Origin: Ruminococcus flavefaciens FD-1
GTDB taxonomy: Bacteria > Bacillota > Clostridia > Oscillospirales > Ruminococcaceae
Direction: 5' to 3'
Length of the DNA: 64,000 nucleotides
Assembly: GCA_000174895.1 (NCBI GenBank)
Contig: ACOK01000108.1
Location: 25,698 to 89,697 of the forward strand
Shown: positions 31,702 through 39,800 of the stretch, one piece after another
Position numbering within the stretch: the first letter of the stretch is position 1
Layout: every line of letters begins with the position of its first letter
The notes under the pieces: generated by a model
Seen by the model: only the letters and a program-made list of their open reading frames with translations
The model's database searches: none
Told to the model about the DNA's origin: nothing
Translations under genes and position numbers: made by a program

Positions 31702-32446
31702 GTTCTGGAACTGGGTACGCAATGAAGATACCGGCGCATCTGAGCTGATCTTCAACGGACCGATTTCGGAAGACACATGGTTCGGCGATGAAATCACGCC
31801 TGCCATGTTTCGTAACGAGCTTTCAAAGGTCAGCGGCGATCTCACCGTCTGGCTGAATTCACCCGGCGGAGATGTATTTGCGGCATCGCAGATCTATACG
31901 ATGCTCCGCAACCACAAGGGCAAGGTCACAGTCAAGATCGACGGAATCGCGGCAAGTGCTGCTTCCGTTGTTGCAATGGCTGGCGACGAAACCTTGATCG
32001 CTCCGACGGGTATGCTGATGATCCACAACCCTTCGACTGTTGCTTTCGGCAATAAAGAAGCGATGCAGAAAGCCATCGAGCTGCTCGATGAGGTCAAGGA
32101 GAGCATCATCAACGCCTACGAGGAAAAGTCCGGTCTGAGCCGCAGCAAGATCGCCCGCATGATGGACGAGGAAACATGGCTGAATGCGAAAAAGGCGCAG
32201 TCCCTCGGACTGGTTGACGGCATTCTGTTCGCAGGCGGACAGCCGCAGCCGAAACCGGAGGAAGATGAACAGGACGAGGACGATGAAAATACACCGAAGC
32301 AGGACGAGCCGAAGGAAGATAATCTGACGGCGATGTCCTATTCCCGTGCCGCTACGATGCAGAGCCTCATGCAGAAGGTCTCCGCCGAGCGCAGGGGTAC
32401 ACCCGTGGATCAGCTCATGAGTCGGCTGAATCTGCTGAAATACTGA
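31694..32446 (+). CDS. Head maturation protease, ClpP-type
   Basis: The 250-residue protein is a ClpP-like serine protease used to mature HK97-type proheads: LTVWLNSPGGDVFAASQIYT, then IDGIAASAASVVAMAGDETL (active-site Ser region), GMLMIHNPST (catalytic His) and DEETWLNAKKAQSLGLVDGI. An acidic, Pro-rich linker follows, then a helical C-terminal segment. The ATG at 31694 is preferred because GGAG lies 9 bases upstream. It overlaps the end of the repaired portal frame. The catalytic residues look intact. Confidence 0.93.
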   Translation: MNKFWNWVRNEDTGASELIFNGPISEDTWFGDEITPAMFRNELSKVSGDLTVWLNSPGGDVFAASQIYTMLRNHKGKVTVKIDGIAASAASVVAMAGDETLIAPTGMLMIHNPSTVAFGNKEAMQKAIELLDEVKESIINAYEEKSGLSRSKIARMMDEETWLNAKKAQSLGLVDGILFAGGQPQPKPEEDEQDEDDENTPKQDEPKEDNLTAMSYSRAATMQSLMQKVSAERRGTPVDQLMSRLNLLKY

Positions 32447-32461
32447 TTGGAGGTATGTATA

Positions 32462-33667
32462 ATGACTATTCAGGAACTTCGTGAAAAGAGAGCGAAGGCG
32501 TGGGATACCGCCCGTGACTTCCTCGACAGCAAGAGACAGGCAGACGGTACGCTTTCCGAGGAGGACAGCAAGACCTACGATGCAATGGAGGTGACCATCG
32601 TCAACCTCGGCAAGGAAATCCAGCGCATGGAGTGTCAGGCGGAAATTGAAGCGGATATGGTGAAGGCTACCACTTCTCCCATTCTGACTGCGCCTGCCGC
32701 ACAGAACACCGAGCCGGAAAAGACCGGAACAGCATCTGCTGCATACAGCGATGCCTTCTGGAACAGCATCCGCAACCGCAACTGGATCGATGTGCGCAAT
32801 GATCTTCATGTCGGCACGGACACCGAGGGCGGCTATCTTGTGCCGGATGAATTCGAGCGCAAGCTCATCGAGGCGCTGGAGGAGGAAAACATCTTCCGCC
32901 AGATGGCAACTGTTATCAAGACCAGTTCCGGCGATCGCAAGATTCCGATCGTCACATCGAAGGGCGATGCGGTCTGGATGGATGAGGAGGAGCAGTACAC
33001 GCTTTCCGATGACACCTTCGGTCAGGCATCGCTCTCCGCATATAAGCTCGGCACGGCGATCAAGATCTCTGAAGAGCTTCTCAACGACAGCGTGTTCGAC
33101 CTTCCGTCTTACATCGCCCGTGAGTTTGCCCGCAGAATCGGTGCAAAGGAGGAGGAAGCCTTCTTCATCGGCAATGGTACCGGTAAGCCTACCGGCATCT
33201 TCAACGCCACCGGCGGCGCACAGGACGGTGCGACTACCGCAGGCGCAAGCATCACCTTCGATGATGTCATGGAACTGTTCTACTCGCTCCGCAGCCCGTA
33301 CCGCAAGAAGGCTGTGTGGGTGCTGAACGACAGCACTGTTAAGGCGCTCCGCAAGCTGAAGGATGGCAACGGCAACTACATCTGGCAGCCTTCTGTTGCG
33401 GCAGGTGTTCCCGATACGATCCTCAACCGTCCATACAAGACTTCCAGCTATGTTCCGGAGATCAAGGCGGGTGCGAAGTGTATGGCATTCGGCGATTTCA
33501 GCTACTACTGGATTGCTGACCGTTCCGGTCGTACCTTCAAGCGCCTGAATGAGCTGTTCGCAATGACCGGTCAGGTCGGCTTCCTTGCAATGGAGCGTCT
33601 TGACGGCAAGCTCATTCTCCCCGAAGCAATCAAGACACTCAAGGTCAAGAGTGGCAGCGGTGCATGA
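32462..33667 (+). CDS. HK97-family major capsid protein
   Basis: The 401-residue protein has an N-terminal helical delta/scaffold region (IQELREKRAKAWDTARDFLD, then GKEIQRMECQAEIE) of about 100 residues that the protease would remove. The capsid domain includes TDTEGGYLVPDEFERKLIEA, IPIVTSKGDAVW, KLGTAIKISEELLNDSVFDL, GTGKPTGIFNA and FGDFSYYWIADRSGRTFKRL. It forms the icosahedral shell. The start at 32462 follows GGAGG. It is intact and overlaps the connector gene by 4 bases. Confidence 0.95.
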   Translation: MTIQELREKRAKAWDTARDFLDSKRQADGTLSEEDSKTYDAMEVTIVNLGKEIQRMECQAEIEADMVKATTSPILTAPAAQNTEPEKTGTASAAYSDAFWNSIRNRNWIDVRNDLHVGTDTEGGYLVPDEFERKLIEALEEENIFRQMATVIKTSSGDRKIPIVTSKGDAVWMDEEEQYTLSDDTFGQASLSAYKLGTAIKISEELLNDSVFDLPSYIAREFARRIGAKEEEAFFIGNGTGKPTGIFNATGGAQDGATTAGASITFDDVMELFYSLRSPYRKKAVWVLNDSTVKALRKLKDGNGNYIWQPSVAAGVPDTILNRPYKTSSYVPEIKAGAKCMAFGDFSYYWIADRSGRTFKRLNELFAMTGQVGFLAMERLDGKLILPEAIKTLKVKSGSGA

Positions 33668-33936
33668 TCACTCTGGCTGAGACGAAAAACTATCTTCGTG
33701 TGGATCATACAGAGGATGACAAGCTCATCCTCTCGCTGATCGACACTGCCAAGCGGCTGGTGCAGGACGTCGGCAGAATGGACGAGCAGGCACTTGCGGT
33801 CAATGAGGAAACCACCCGGCAGGCTATGCTGTATACTGTTTCTTACCTCTATGAAAACCGCAACGGTGCTGACTACCACAAGCTGACGCTGACGCTCCGG
33901 GCGCTGTTATTTGCGCAGCGTGAAGGGGTGATCTGA
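33664..33936 (+). CDS. Head-tail connector (gp6-like)
   Basis: The 90-residue helical protein ITLAETKNYLRVDHTEDDKL, ILSLIDTAKRLVQDVG, then AMLYTVSYLYENRNGA fits the gp6/gp15 adaptor family (PF05135) that forms a ring under the portal. Position directly after the capsid gene is diagnostic. It starts in an ATGA overlap with the capsid stop, and its stop overlaps the next gene by 1 base. Confidence 0.85.
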   Translation: MITLAETKNYLRVDHTEDDKLILSLIDTAKRLVQDVGRMDEQALAVNEETTRQAMLYTVSYLYENRNGADYHKLTLTLRALLFAQREGVI

Positions 33937-34289
33937 TGGAGATCGGAACGCTGAATCAGCGCATCGCCTTTCTGGAACACAGCACGAAGATAGACGGCAT
34001 CGGCAACCACAAAGCCCGGTGGGAGGAAGCCTTCTCCTGCTGGGCTGCCGTGTCCGTAAAGACATCGACGGAAACGACCGAGGCTGGCGTGACGCAGGAA
34101 GTCGTATCACTGGAATTCACTGTCCGGCAGACACCCGATACCAAGCGCATCAATACCACCACGCACAAGCTGCGTTTCCGTGGTCTGGTGTATGATATCA
34201 ACGGTGTGCTGCCGAATTATAAATCACTCGACTATATGAAGATCACGGCAGGTACACGAAAGGCTGGTGAGCAGGATGACTTCGATTGA
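33936..34289 (+). CDS. Head closure protein (SPP1 gp16-like)
   Basis: The 117-residue beta-rich protein IGTLNQRIAFLEHSTKIDGI, WEEAFSCWAAVSVKT, then VVSLEFTVRQTPDTKRI and KLRFRGLVYDINGVLPNYKS matches phage head-tail adaptor proteins of the gp16/stopper group (PF05521). It closes the head after packaging and gives the tail an attachment surface. It overlaps the next gene by 14 bases if that starts at 34276. Confidence 0.88.
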   Translation: MEIGTLNQRIAFLEHSTKIDGIGNHKARWEEAFSCWAAVSVKTSTETTEAGVTQEVVSLEFTVRQTPDTKRINTTTHKLRFRGLVYDINGVLPNYKSLDYMKITAGTRKAGEQDDFD

Positions 34290-34644
34290 CGATATGGCGG
34301 CGGAGATCATGCGAGGACTGACGGAATATGCAGACCTTGCCGATACCGCCATGAAAGCTGCTGTGAAAAAGACAGCAACCTCCGTCAAGAAGGAAATCTC
34401 AGCCAATGCTCCGAAGCGCAGCGGCAGGTATCGCAAGAGCTGGACGACCAAGAAAACGCGGGAGAACAGCCATACACTCGAAATGACCGTTCACTCGAAA
34501 GACCGCTACCAGCTTGCGCACCTGCTTGAAAAAGGTCATGCAAAGCGGAACGGCGGACGTGTATCCGGCAAACCGCATATCGCTCCTGCGGAAGCGCACG
34601 GCGAGAAAATGCTCACGCAGCTAATCGAGGAGGCGCTGTCATGA
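34276..34644 (+). CDS. HK97 gp10-like tail/neck protein
   Basis: The 122-residue protein has the HK97 gp10 pattern (PF04883): MKAAVKKTATSVKKEISANA, PKRSGRYRKSWTTKK, then YQLAHLLEKGHAKRNGGRV and KPHIAPAEAHGEKML. These proteins join the neck or tail terminator ring. The ATG at 34276 is preferred to a GTG 9 bases upstream, which is too close to the AAAGG site. Adjacent gene order supports the call. Confidence 0.85.
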   Translation: MTSIDDMAAEIMRGLTEYADLADTAMKAAVKKTATSVKKEISANAPKRSGRYRKSWTTKKTRENSHTLEMTVHSKDRYQLAHLLEKGHAKRNGGRVSGKPHIAPAEAHGEKMLTQLIEEALS

Positions 34645-34958
34645 CCTATGAAGAAATCAATGAAATGATGCAGGAGATCGGGATGCCGTTCGCCTATCAT
34701 CATTTTGCCGAGGGCGAGTCTCCGAAACCGCCCTTCGTTATTTTCCTCTCTCCCGGCGAGGATACCTTCGGTGCGGATAATCTGATGTATCACAGCTTCA
34801 AGCAGCTTGATATTGAACTGTATACAGATGAAAAGTCGCCCGACATGGAAAGCCGTGTGGAGGAAGTGCTGACGCAGCACAATATCTATTACACGAAAAC
34901 TGAAAGCTACATCGAGAGCGAAAAGCTCTACGAGGTGCTTTACGAAATGGAGGTATAA
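34641..34958 (+). CDS. Tail completion/terminator protein
   Basis: The 105-residue protein (YEEINEMMQEIGMPFAYHHF, PPFVIFLSPGEDTFGADNLM, YHSFKQLDIELYTDEKSPD, then VEEVLTQHNIYYTKTESYIE) looks like the small tail-terminator family found between gp10 and the tail tube in Clostridia siphophages. It would cap the tail tube and bind the head. It starts in an ATGA overlap with gp10. Assignment is mostly by position and size. Confidence 0.75.
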   Translation: MTYEEINEMMQEIGMPFAYHHFAEGESPKPPFVIFLSPGEDTFGADNLMYHSFKQLDIELYTDEKSPDMESRVEEVLTQHNIYYTKTESYIESEKLYEVLYEMEV

Positions 34959-34960
34959 CA

Positions 34961-35599
34961 ATGGCACTGCAGAAAAACAAGGTGAAGTTCGGTCTGAACA
35001 AGGTTCACTGGGCAAAGATCACGGCATGGTCGGACGACGGCGTTCCTACCTTTGCAACGCCTGTGCGCCTGCCCGGTGCAGTTTCCCTGAGCATTGACGC
35101 AAACGGCGAGAATGAGAATTTTTATGCTGATAACAGCGTTTATTATGTCATCAACAACAACGCAGGCTATGACGGTGATCTGGAGGTCGCTCTCATCACG
35201 ACTGACTTTGCAACGGCGATTCTCGGTGAACAGCTTGATGCAAAGGGAGTTCTGGTGGAGCGCAATGATGCGGAGACATCGCAGTTCGCACTCATGTTCG
35301 AGTTCGACGGAGACAAGAACCACATCCGTCATGTGCTGTACTGCTGCTCTGCGTCCCGTCCTGCGACTGAGGGCGAGACTACCGAGGAAAGCAAGTCCGT
35401 CAAGACGGAAAAGCTCTCCCTCAAGGCATCGGCGCTGCCGAACGGTCTGGTGAAGTCCAAGACCTGCGAAAGCACCGACCAGACAACCTACGACAACTGG
35501 TACAATGCTGTGTATATGCCGACTGCTGCAACCAACAACACCGGCACACGTTCCACAACGACCAAGTCCGGCGGCACTGCTGCGGCAGCGACTGAGTAA
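34961..35599 (+). CDS. Major tail tube protein
   Basis: The 212-residue protein is placed just before the tail chaperones. Segments such as KVKFGLNKVHWAKITAWSDD, PTFATPVRLPGAVSLSIDAN and NAGYDGDLEVALITTDFATA, then QFALMFEFDGDKNHIRHVLY, match the phi13-type major tail protein family of Firmicutes phages. It polymerises into the tail tube. The last 25 residues are Thr/Ala/Gly-rich and low-complexity (TNNTGTRSTTTKSGGTAAAA). A GAGGTATAACA site precedes the ATG. Confidence 0.9.
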   Translation: MALQKNKVKFGLNKVHWAKITAWSDDGVPTFATPVRLPGAVSLSIDANGENENFYADNSVYYVINNNAGYDGDLEVALITTDFATAILGEQLDAKGVLVERNDAETSQFALMFEFDGDKNHIRHVLYCCSASRPATEGETTEESKSVKTEKLSLKASALPNGLVKSKTCESTDQTTYDNWYNAVYMPTAATNNTGTRSTTTKSGGTAAAATE

Positions 35600-35610
35600 G
35601 GGGGTACAGT

Positions 35611-35991
35611 ATGGCTATTAAAAAAACGATCACCGTTGACGGTATCGAGGTTCCATTCAAGGCGAGTGCCGCTGTGCCTCGCCTTTACCGTATCAAGTTC
35701 CGCAGGGACATTTACAAGGACTTTGCCGCCCTTCAGACTTCTGTGCAGGATGGCGACGAGGAAGGTTCTACCCTCGATATCGAGAGCCTTGAGGTGTTCG
35801 AGAATATCGCATACATCATGGCGAAACACGCTGATCCGGAGAACGTCCCGGACAATCCGGACGACTGGCTCGAAGCATTCAACACATTCTCCATCTACGA
35901 GGTGCTGCCGCAGCTCATTGAACTGTGGGGACTCAACGTGGAGACGCAGGCGGAATCTAAAAAAAACATCGCAAAACTGACCGCCCGATGA
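35611..35991 (+). CDS. Tail assembly chaperone (gpG-like)
   Basis: The 126-residue acidic protein (IKKTITVDGIEVPFKASAAV, PRLYRIKFRRDIYKDFAALQ, then FENIAYIMAKHADPENVPDN) lies between tail tube and tape measure and fits the gpG-type chaperone. Near its end the codons AAA AAA AAC (35959-35967) contain the classic A-AAA-AAC slippery heptamer. A -1 slip there leads into the frame of the 35988 gene, giving a gpGT fusion as in lambda and HK97. The chaperones coat the tape measure before tube assembly and are absent from virions. Confidence 0.9.
   Translation: MAIKKTITVDGIEVPFKASAAVPRLYRIKFRRDIYKDFAALQTSVQDGDEEGSTLDIESLEVFENIAYIMAKHADPENVPDNPDDWLEAFNTFSIYEVLPQLIELWGLNVETQAESKKNIAKLTAR
35961..35967 (+). 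promoter_or_regulatory. -1 ribosomal frameshift slippery site (gpG/gpGT)
   Basis: A AAA AAC is in the correct register with the gpG frame. After a -1 shift the frame reads CAT CGC AAA ACT GAC CGC and continues through the ATG at 35988 to the TGA at 36155 without a stop. This is the arrangement of classical phage G/GT frameshifts. Confidence 0.85.
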
Positions 35992-36155
35992 CAACGCCCC
36001 TCTTCCTTCTCCGATGTGTGCAGATCGGGCTGTCCCTCTCGGAGCTTGATCTGCTCACGATCGGAGTCGTGAATGATATGTTCACCGAAAAGGAAAATGA
36101 CGAATATGACGGCTGGCATGAGGTCGCTGGACAGGCGGATTTTGATTCCTTCTGA
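35988..36155 (+). CDS. gpT domain of tail assembly chaperone
   Basis: The short frame MTTPLFLLRCVQIGLSLSEL continues DLLTIGVVNDMFTEKENDEY and ends GQADFDSF. It overlaps gpG by 4 bases (ATGA) and can be reached by the -1 frameshift at 35961-35967. Such T extensions bind the tape measure. It may also be made independently from its own ATG. The pattern of a short helical domain ending in aromatic and acidic residues fits the second frame of Firmicutes tail chaperones. Confidence 0.8.
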   Translation: MTTPLFLLRCVQIGLSLSELDLLTIGVVNDMFTEKENDEYDGWHEVAGQADFDSF

Positions 36156-36184
36156 TTGACTTTTTCTCGCTGCTGTGCTATAAT
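36156..36184 (+). promoter_or_regulatory. Promoter of the 36265 gene
   Basis: TTGACT (36156-36161) and TATAAT (36179-36184) are 17 bases apart. It lies immediately after the gpT stop, an unexpected place for a promoter inside a tail operon, and serves the inserted membrane-protein gene. Confidence 0.88.
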
Positions 36185-36264
36185 TATGGTATGAGGAAAG
36201 CAGTGGGCTTTCTCTGCTAAATCGTAATTGGATTTTATGATGAAATAGTGGGAATCAAAAGATA

Positions 36265-36729
36265 ATGAGTGAGCATGAATATAAGCACAAAGTATTAAAA
36301 AGAACTTTTAGAAGATGCCTTATTGTAGTAGTTATAATAGCAATCCCCGGTATTATTCTCGGAATTTTTAATAGATGGCTATTGTTATTTACTCTTTTGA
36401 GCTTTATTCCGGTGTTATATTTGGCTGATCGAGTTCTCATGCTTATAAAATGGAATTTTGTCATAGGAATCATAGAGGATGTAACTTTACTAAATGATTA
36501 CGATCAGCCCTGTACAGAAGCTCATATTATTTTCCTGACAAAAGACAAAGCTGAACATGAGTGCGTCTTTACAATCAGACATTATGGAGATTACGAGGAA
36601 GGAATAGAACCTTGGTTAGAGAATATGCTCCAAAAGGATAGAGAATTATTCTTGAAAAAGAAAGTTCCTATTTTTTATTCTCCTAAAGATGTAAATAAAT
36701 GTATGGCATATTTAGAAGATTCACAATAG
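36265..36729 (+). CDS. Inserted two-span membrane protein (moron)
   Basis: The AT-rich gene interrupts the usual chaperone-to-tape-measure junction. The 154-residue protein has a basic N-terminus, two adjacent membrane helices (LIVVVIIAIPGIILGIF and LLLFTLLSFIPVLYLADRVL, residues about 18-58) and a cytoplasmic domain (NFVIGIIEDVTLLNDYDQPC, KAEHECVFTIRHYGDYEEGI, KKVPIFYSPKDVNKCMAYLE). No family was recognised; the C-terminal part resembles generic DUF3592-like domains found after paired helices. It has its own promoter and a terminator downstream, the standard moron structure. Lysogen-expressed membrane morons may act in superinfection exclusion, which is untested here. Confidence 0.75.
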   Translation: MSEHEYKHKVLKRTFRRCLIVVVIIAIPGIILGIFNRWLLLFTLLSFIPVLYLADRVLMLIKWNFVIGIIEDVTLLNDYDQPCTEAHIIFLTKDKAEHECVFTIRHYGDYEEGIEPWLENMLQKDRELFLKKKVPIFYSPKDVNKCMAYLEDSQ

Positions 36730-36759
36730 TCGATTTCCCGCATTAAATGAATAGACACT

Positions 36760-36785
36760 GAGCAGTCCTTCGGGGCTGCTTTTTC
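36760..36785 (+). terminator. Terminator before the tape measure gene
   Basis: AGCAGTCC and GGGGCTGCT pair around a TTCG tetraloop and run into TTTTT. It insulates the moron from the tape measure and would also partly end the upstream tail transcript. Confidence 0.8.
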
Positions 36786-36811
36786 ATGCCCTCACGGAGG
36801 AGGTGAACCGC

Positions 36812-39800
36812 ATGGCAAACAGAATCAAGGGTATTACCGTTGAGATTGGCGGCGATACCACGAAACTCAGCAAAGCCCTTGAAGGTGTCAATAAAAACAT
36901 CAAGAACACGCAGACGCAGCTCAAGGATGTGCAGAAACTGCTGAAGCTTGATCCCAGCAACACGGAACTGCTCTCGCAGAAACACAAGCTCCTCGCCGAT
37001 GCGGTGACGGCTACCAAAGAAAAGCTGGAAACCCTGAAAACCGCTGCGGAACAAGCAAACACGGCTCTCGCCAACGGCGACATTTCGCAGGAGCAGTATG
37101 ATGCCCTGCAGCGTGAGATCATCGAAACGGAACAGGAACTGCAAAACCTCCAGCGTGAAGCGGAGGCTTCCAGCACGGCGCTTGCAAAGCTCGGTCAGGC
37201 GGGAGAAATGCTTGAAAAAGCCGGTGACAAAATCGCCGATGTCGGAACGACACTGACCACTCATGTGACCGTTCCTGTTATGGCTGCCGGAACTGCCGCA
37301 GTCAAGACCGCAGCAGACTTCGACTCCGCCATGAGCAAGGTCGCTGCTGTATCCGGTGCGACCGGTGATGAGCTGGACGCACTCCGGGACAAGGCACGTG
37401 AGATGGGTGCAAAGACCAAGTTCTCCGCTTCTGAGGCTGCCGATGCCATGAACTACATGGCGATGGCGGGCTGGAAAACCGGAGATATGCTGGAAGGTAT
37501 CGAGGGTATTATGAACCTTGCTGCCGCTTCCGGCGAGGACTTGGCGACAACCTCGGATATTGTAACTGACGCTCTGACCGCTTTCGGCTTATCTGCTGCC
37601 GACAGCGGTCATTTTGCTGATGTGCTGGCGGCGGCATCCTCCAATGCGAACACGAACGTCAGCATGATGGGTGAAACCTTCAAATACTGTGCGCCTGTTG
37701 CAGGTTCTCTCGGCTTTAGCTGTGAAGATACAGCGCAGGCAATCGGTTTGATGGCGAACAGTGGTATCAAGGGTTCGCAGTCCGGTACAGCACTGCGTTC
37801 GATCATGACAGCCCTTGCAGGCGAGGTCAAATTCTGCGGTGATGCCTTCGGCGAAATGGAGATCGCCACCACCAATCAGGACGGCTCGATGCGTGAGCTG
37901 AACGACATCCTTGCAGACTGCCGTGTGGCATTTGCACAGATGTCCGAATCAGAACAGGCATCGGCGGCGCAGGCTCTGGTCGGCAAGAATGCTATGTCCG
38001 GCTTCCTTGCGCTGATGAATGCTGCGCCTGCAGATATTCAGAAGCTGGAAGGTGCGATCAGCACCTGTTCCGATGAAATCGACGGCTATAACGGTGTCAC
38101 TGAAAAGATGGCTGCCGTCATGCAGGATAACCTCGGCGGTCAGCTCACCATTCTGAAATCGCAGCTTCAGGAACTTGCTATCTCTTTCGGCGAAATCCTG
38201 ATGCCTGCGATTCGTTCCATTGTTTCCCGTATTCAGGGACTTATTGATAAATTCAATGCGCTGTCGCCTGCGACAAAGGAAACCATTGTCAAGGTCGCTC
38301 TTGTGGCGGCTACTCTCGGACCTCTCCTTGTTGTAGTCGGCAAAACAATGGTCGGTGTCGGCAAGCTGATGCAGCTTGTTGCAAACCTCCCGACGATCAT
38401 TGCAAGCGCAAAGGCGGCATTCACTTCTTTCGGTGCTGCCATCGGCGGCATCAGTGCGCCCGTGGTCGCTGTCATTGCAGTTGTCGCTGCACTGGTGGCG
38501 GCTTTTGTTCATCTGTGGCGCACGAATGAGGACTTCCGCAATAAGATCACGGCAATCTGGGAGCAGATCAAGAGTATCTTTTCCGGCTTTTGTCAGGGCA
38601 TTGTTGACCGTATCAATGCGCTGGGCTTCGATTTCAAAAACATCACCGAGGTCATCAAAGCAGTATGGGACGGACTCTGCAAATTCCTGAAACCGATCTT
38701 TGAGGGGCAGTTCCAGCAGATCGCAAATATCTTCAAGGCTGTTACAGACATTATCCTGAGTGTTCTGGATATTTTCGTCGGTATCTTTACCGGCGACTGG
38801 AGCCGAGTGTGGGACGGCATCAAAGGTATTTTCGTAGCGGTCTGGAATTTCATCAAGGATACGCTGAAAAATGCGCTGAATATGATCTGCGGTATTTTCG
38901 GCACCGATCTTGGTGAAGTAAAGGAATTCTGGGTAGGCGTCTGGACGAGCATCAAGAACTTTTTCGTCAACATCTGGAACGGAATCAAGAATTTTATCAG
39001 CTCTGTTCTGGGCGGAATCAAAAACTTCTTTACAACTATCTGGACGGGTATCAAGAACTTTTTTGTCGGTATCTGGACGGCAATCTATAGCAGCGTATCT
39101 GAGAAAATCAATCTCATCAAAACTGTTATCACTGTCGTTTGGAACGCCATTCATACAGCGATCAGCACCGTGCTGAATGCGATCTGGTCTGTTATTACAA
39201 CTGTATGGCAGACCATCTACGACTTCATCTCTCCGCTGCTGGAAGCATTCAGATATCTGTTCGAGACGATTTTTGAGGCTATCCATGTAATTATCAGTCG
39301 CGTCATGGACTGGATTCACGATAAGATCGTGGAGCGCTGGGAAACCATCAAGGCGATTGTGACGGTCGTTCTGGAGGCAATCAAGAGCGTCATTGAAACT
39401 GTATGGAACGCCATTCATACAGCAATCAGCACGGTGATGGATGCAATCCATAATGTCGTTTCTACTGTCTGGAACGCGATCTCCGGATTCATTTCTGGCG
39501 TGGTCAATGCGATCTGGTCAGTGATTTCAAGCATCTGGAACAGCATCAAGGATCATATCACAAATACACTGAACGCAATTCATGCGGTCGTATCGGCAGT
39601 ATGGAATGCAATCTCCGGCTTCATTTCCGGTGTGCTGAATACCATTTCTTCCGTCGTTTCTTCTATCTGGAACGGCATAAAAAATACTGTCACTAATATT
39701 CTGAACGCGATCAAAACTACGGTATCGAATATCTGGGACAGCGTAAAAAATGCCGTGACGCAGAAGATCACGGCAATTAAAGACACTATCGTCAACGGCT

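Noticed and set aside
37949..39451. A 500-codon open frame antisense to the tape measure
   Set aside because: It is a shadow of the repetitive tape measure codons; it has no ribosome site, promoter or recognisable domain, and the tape measure frame is certain.
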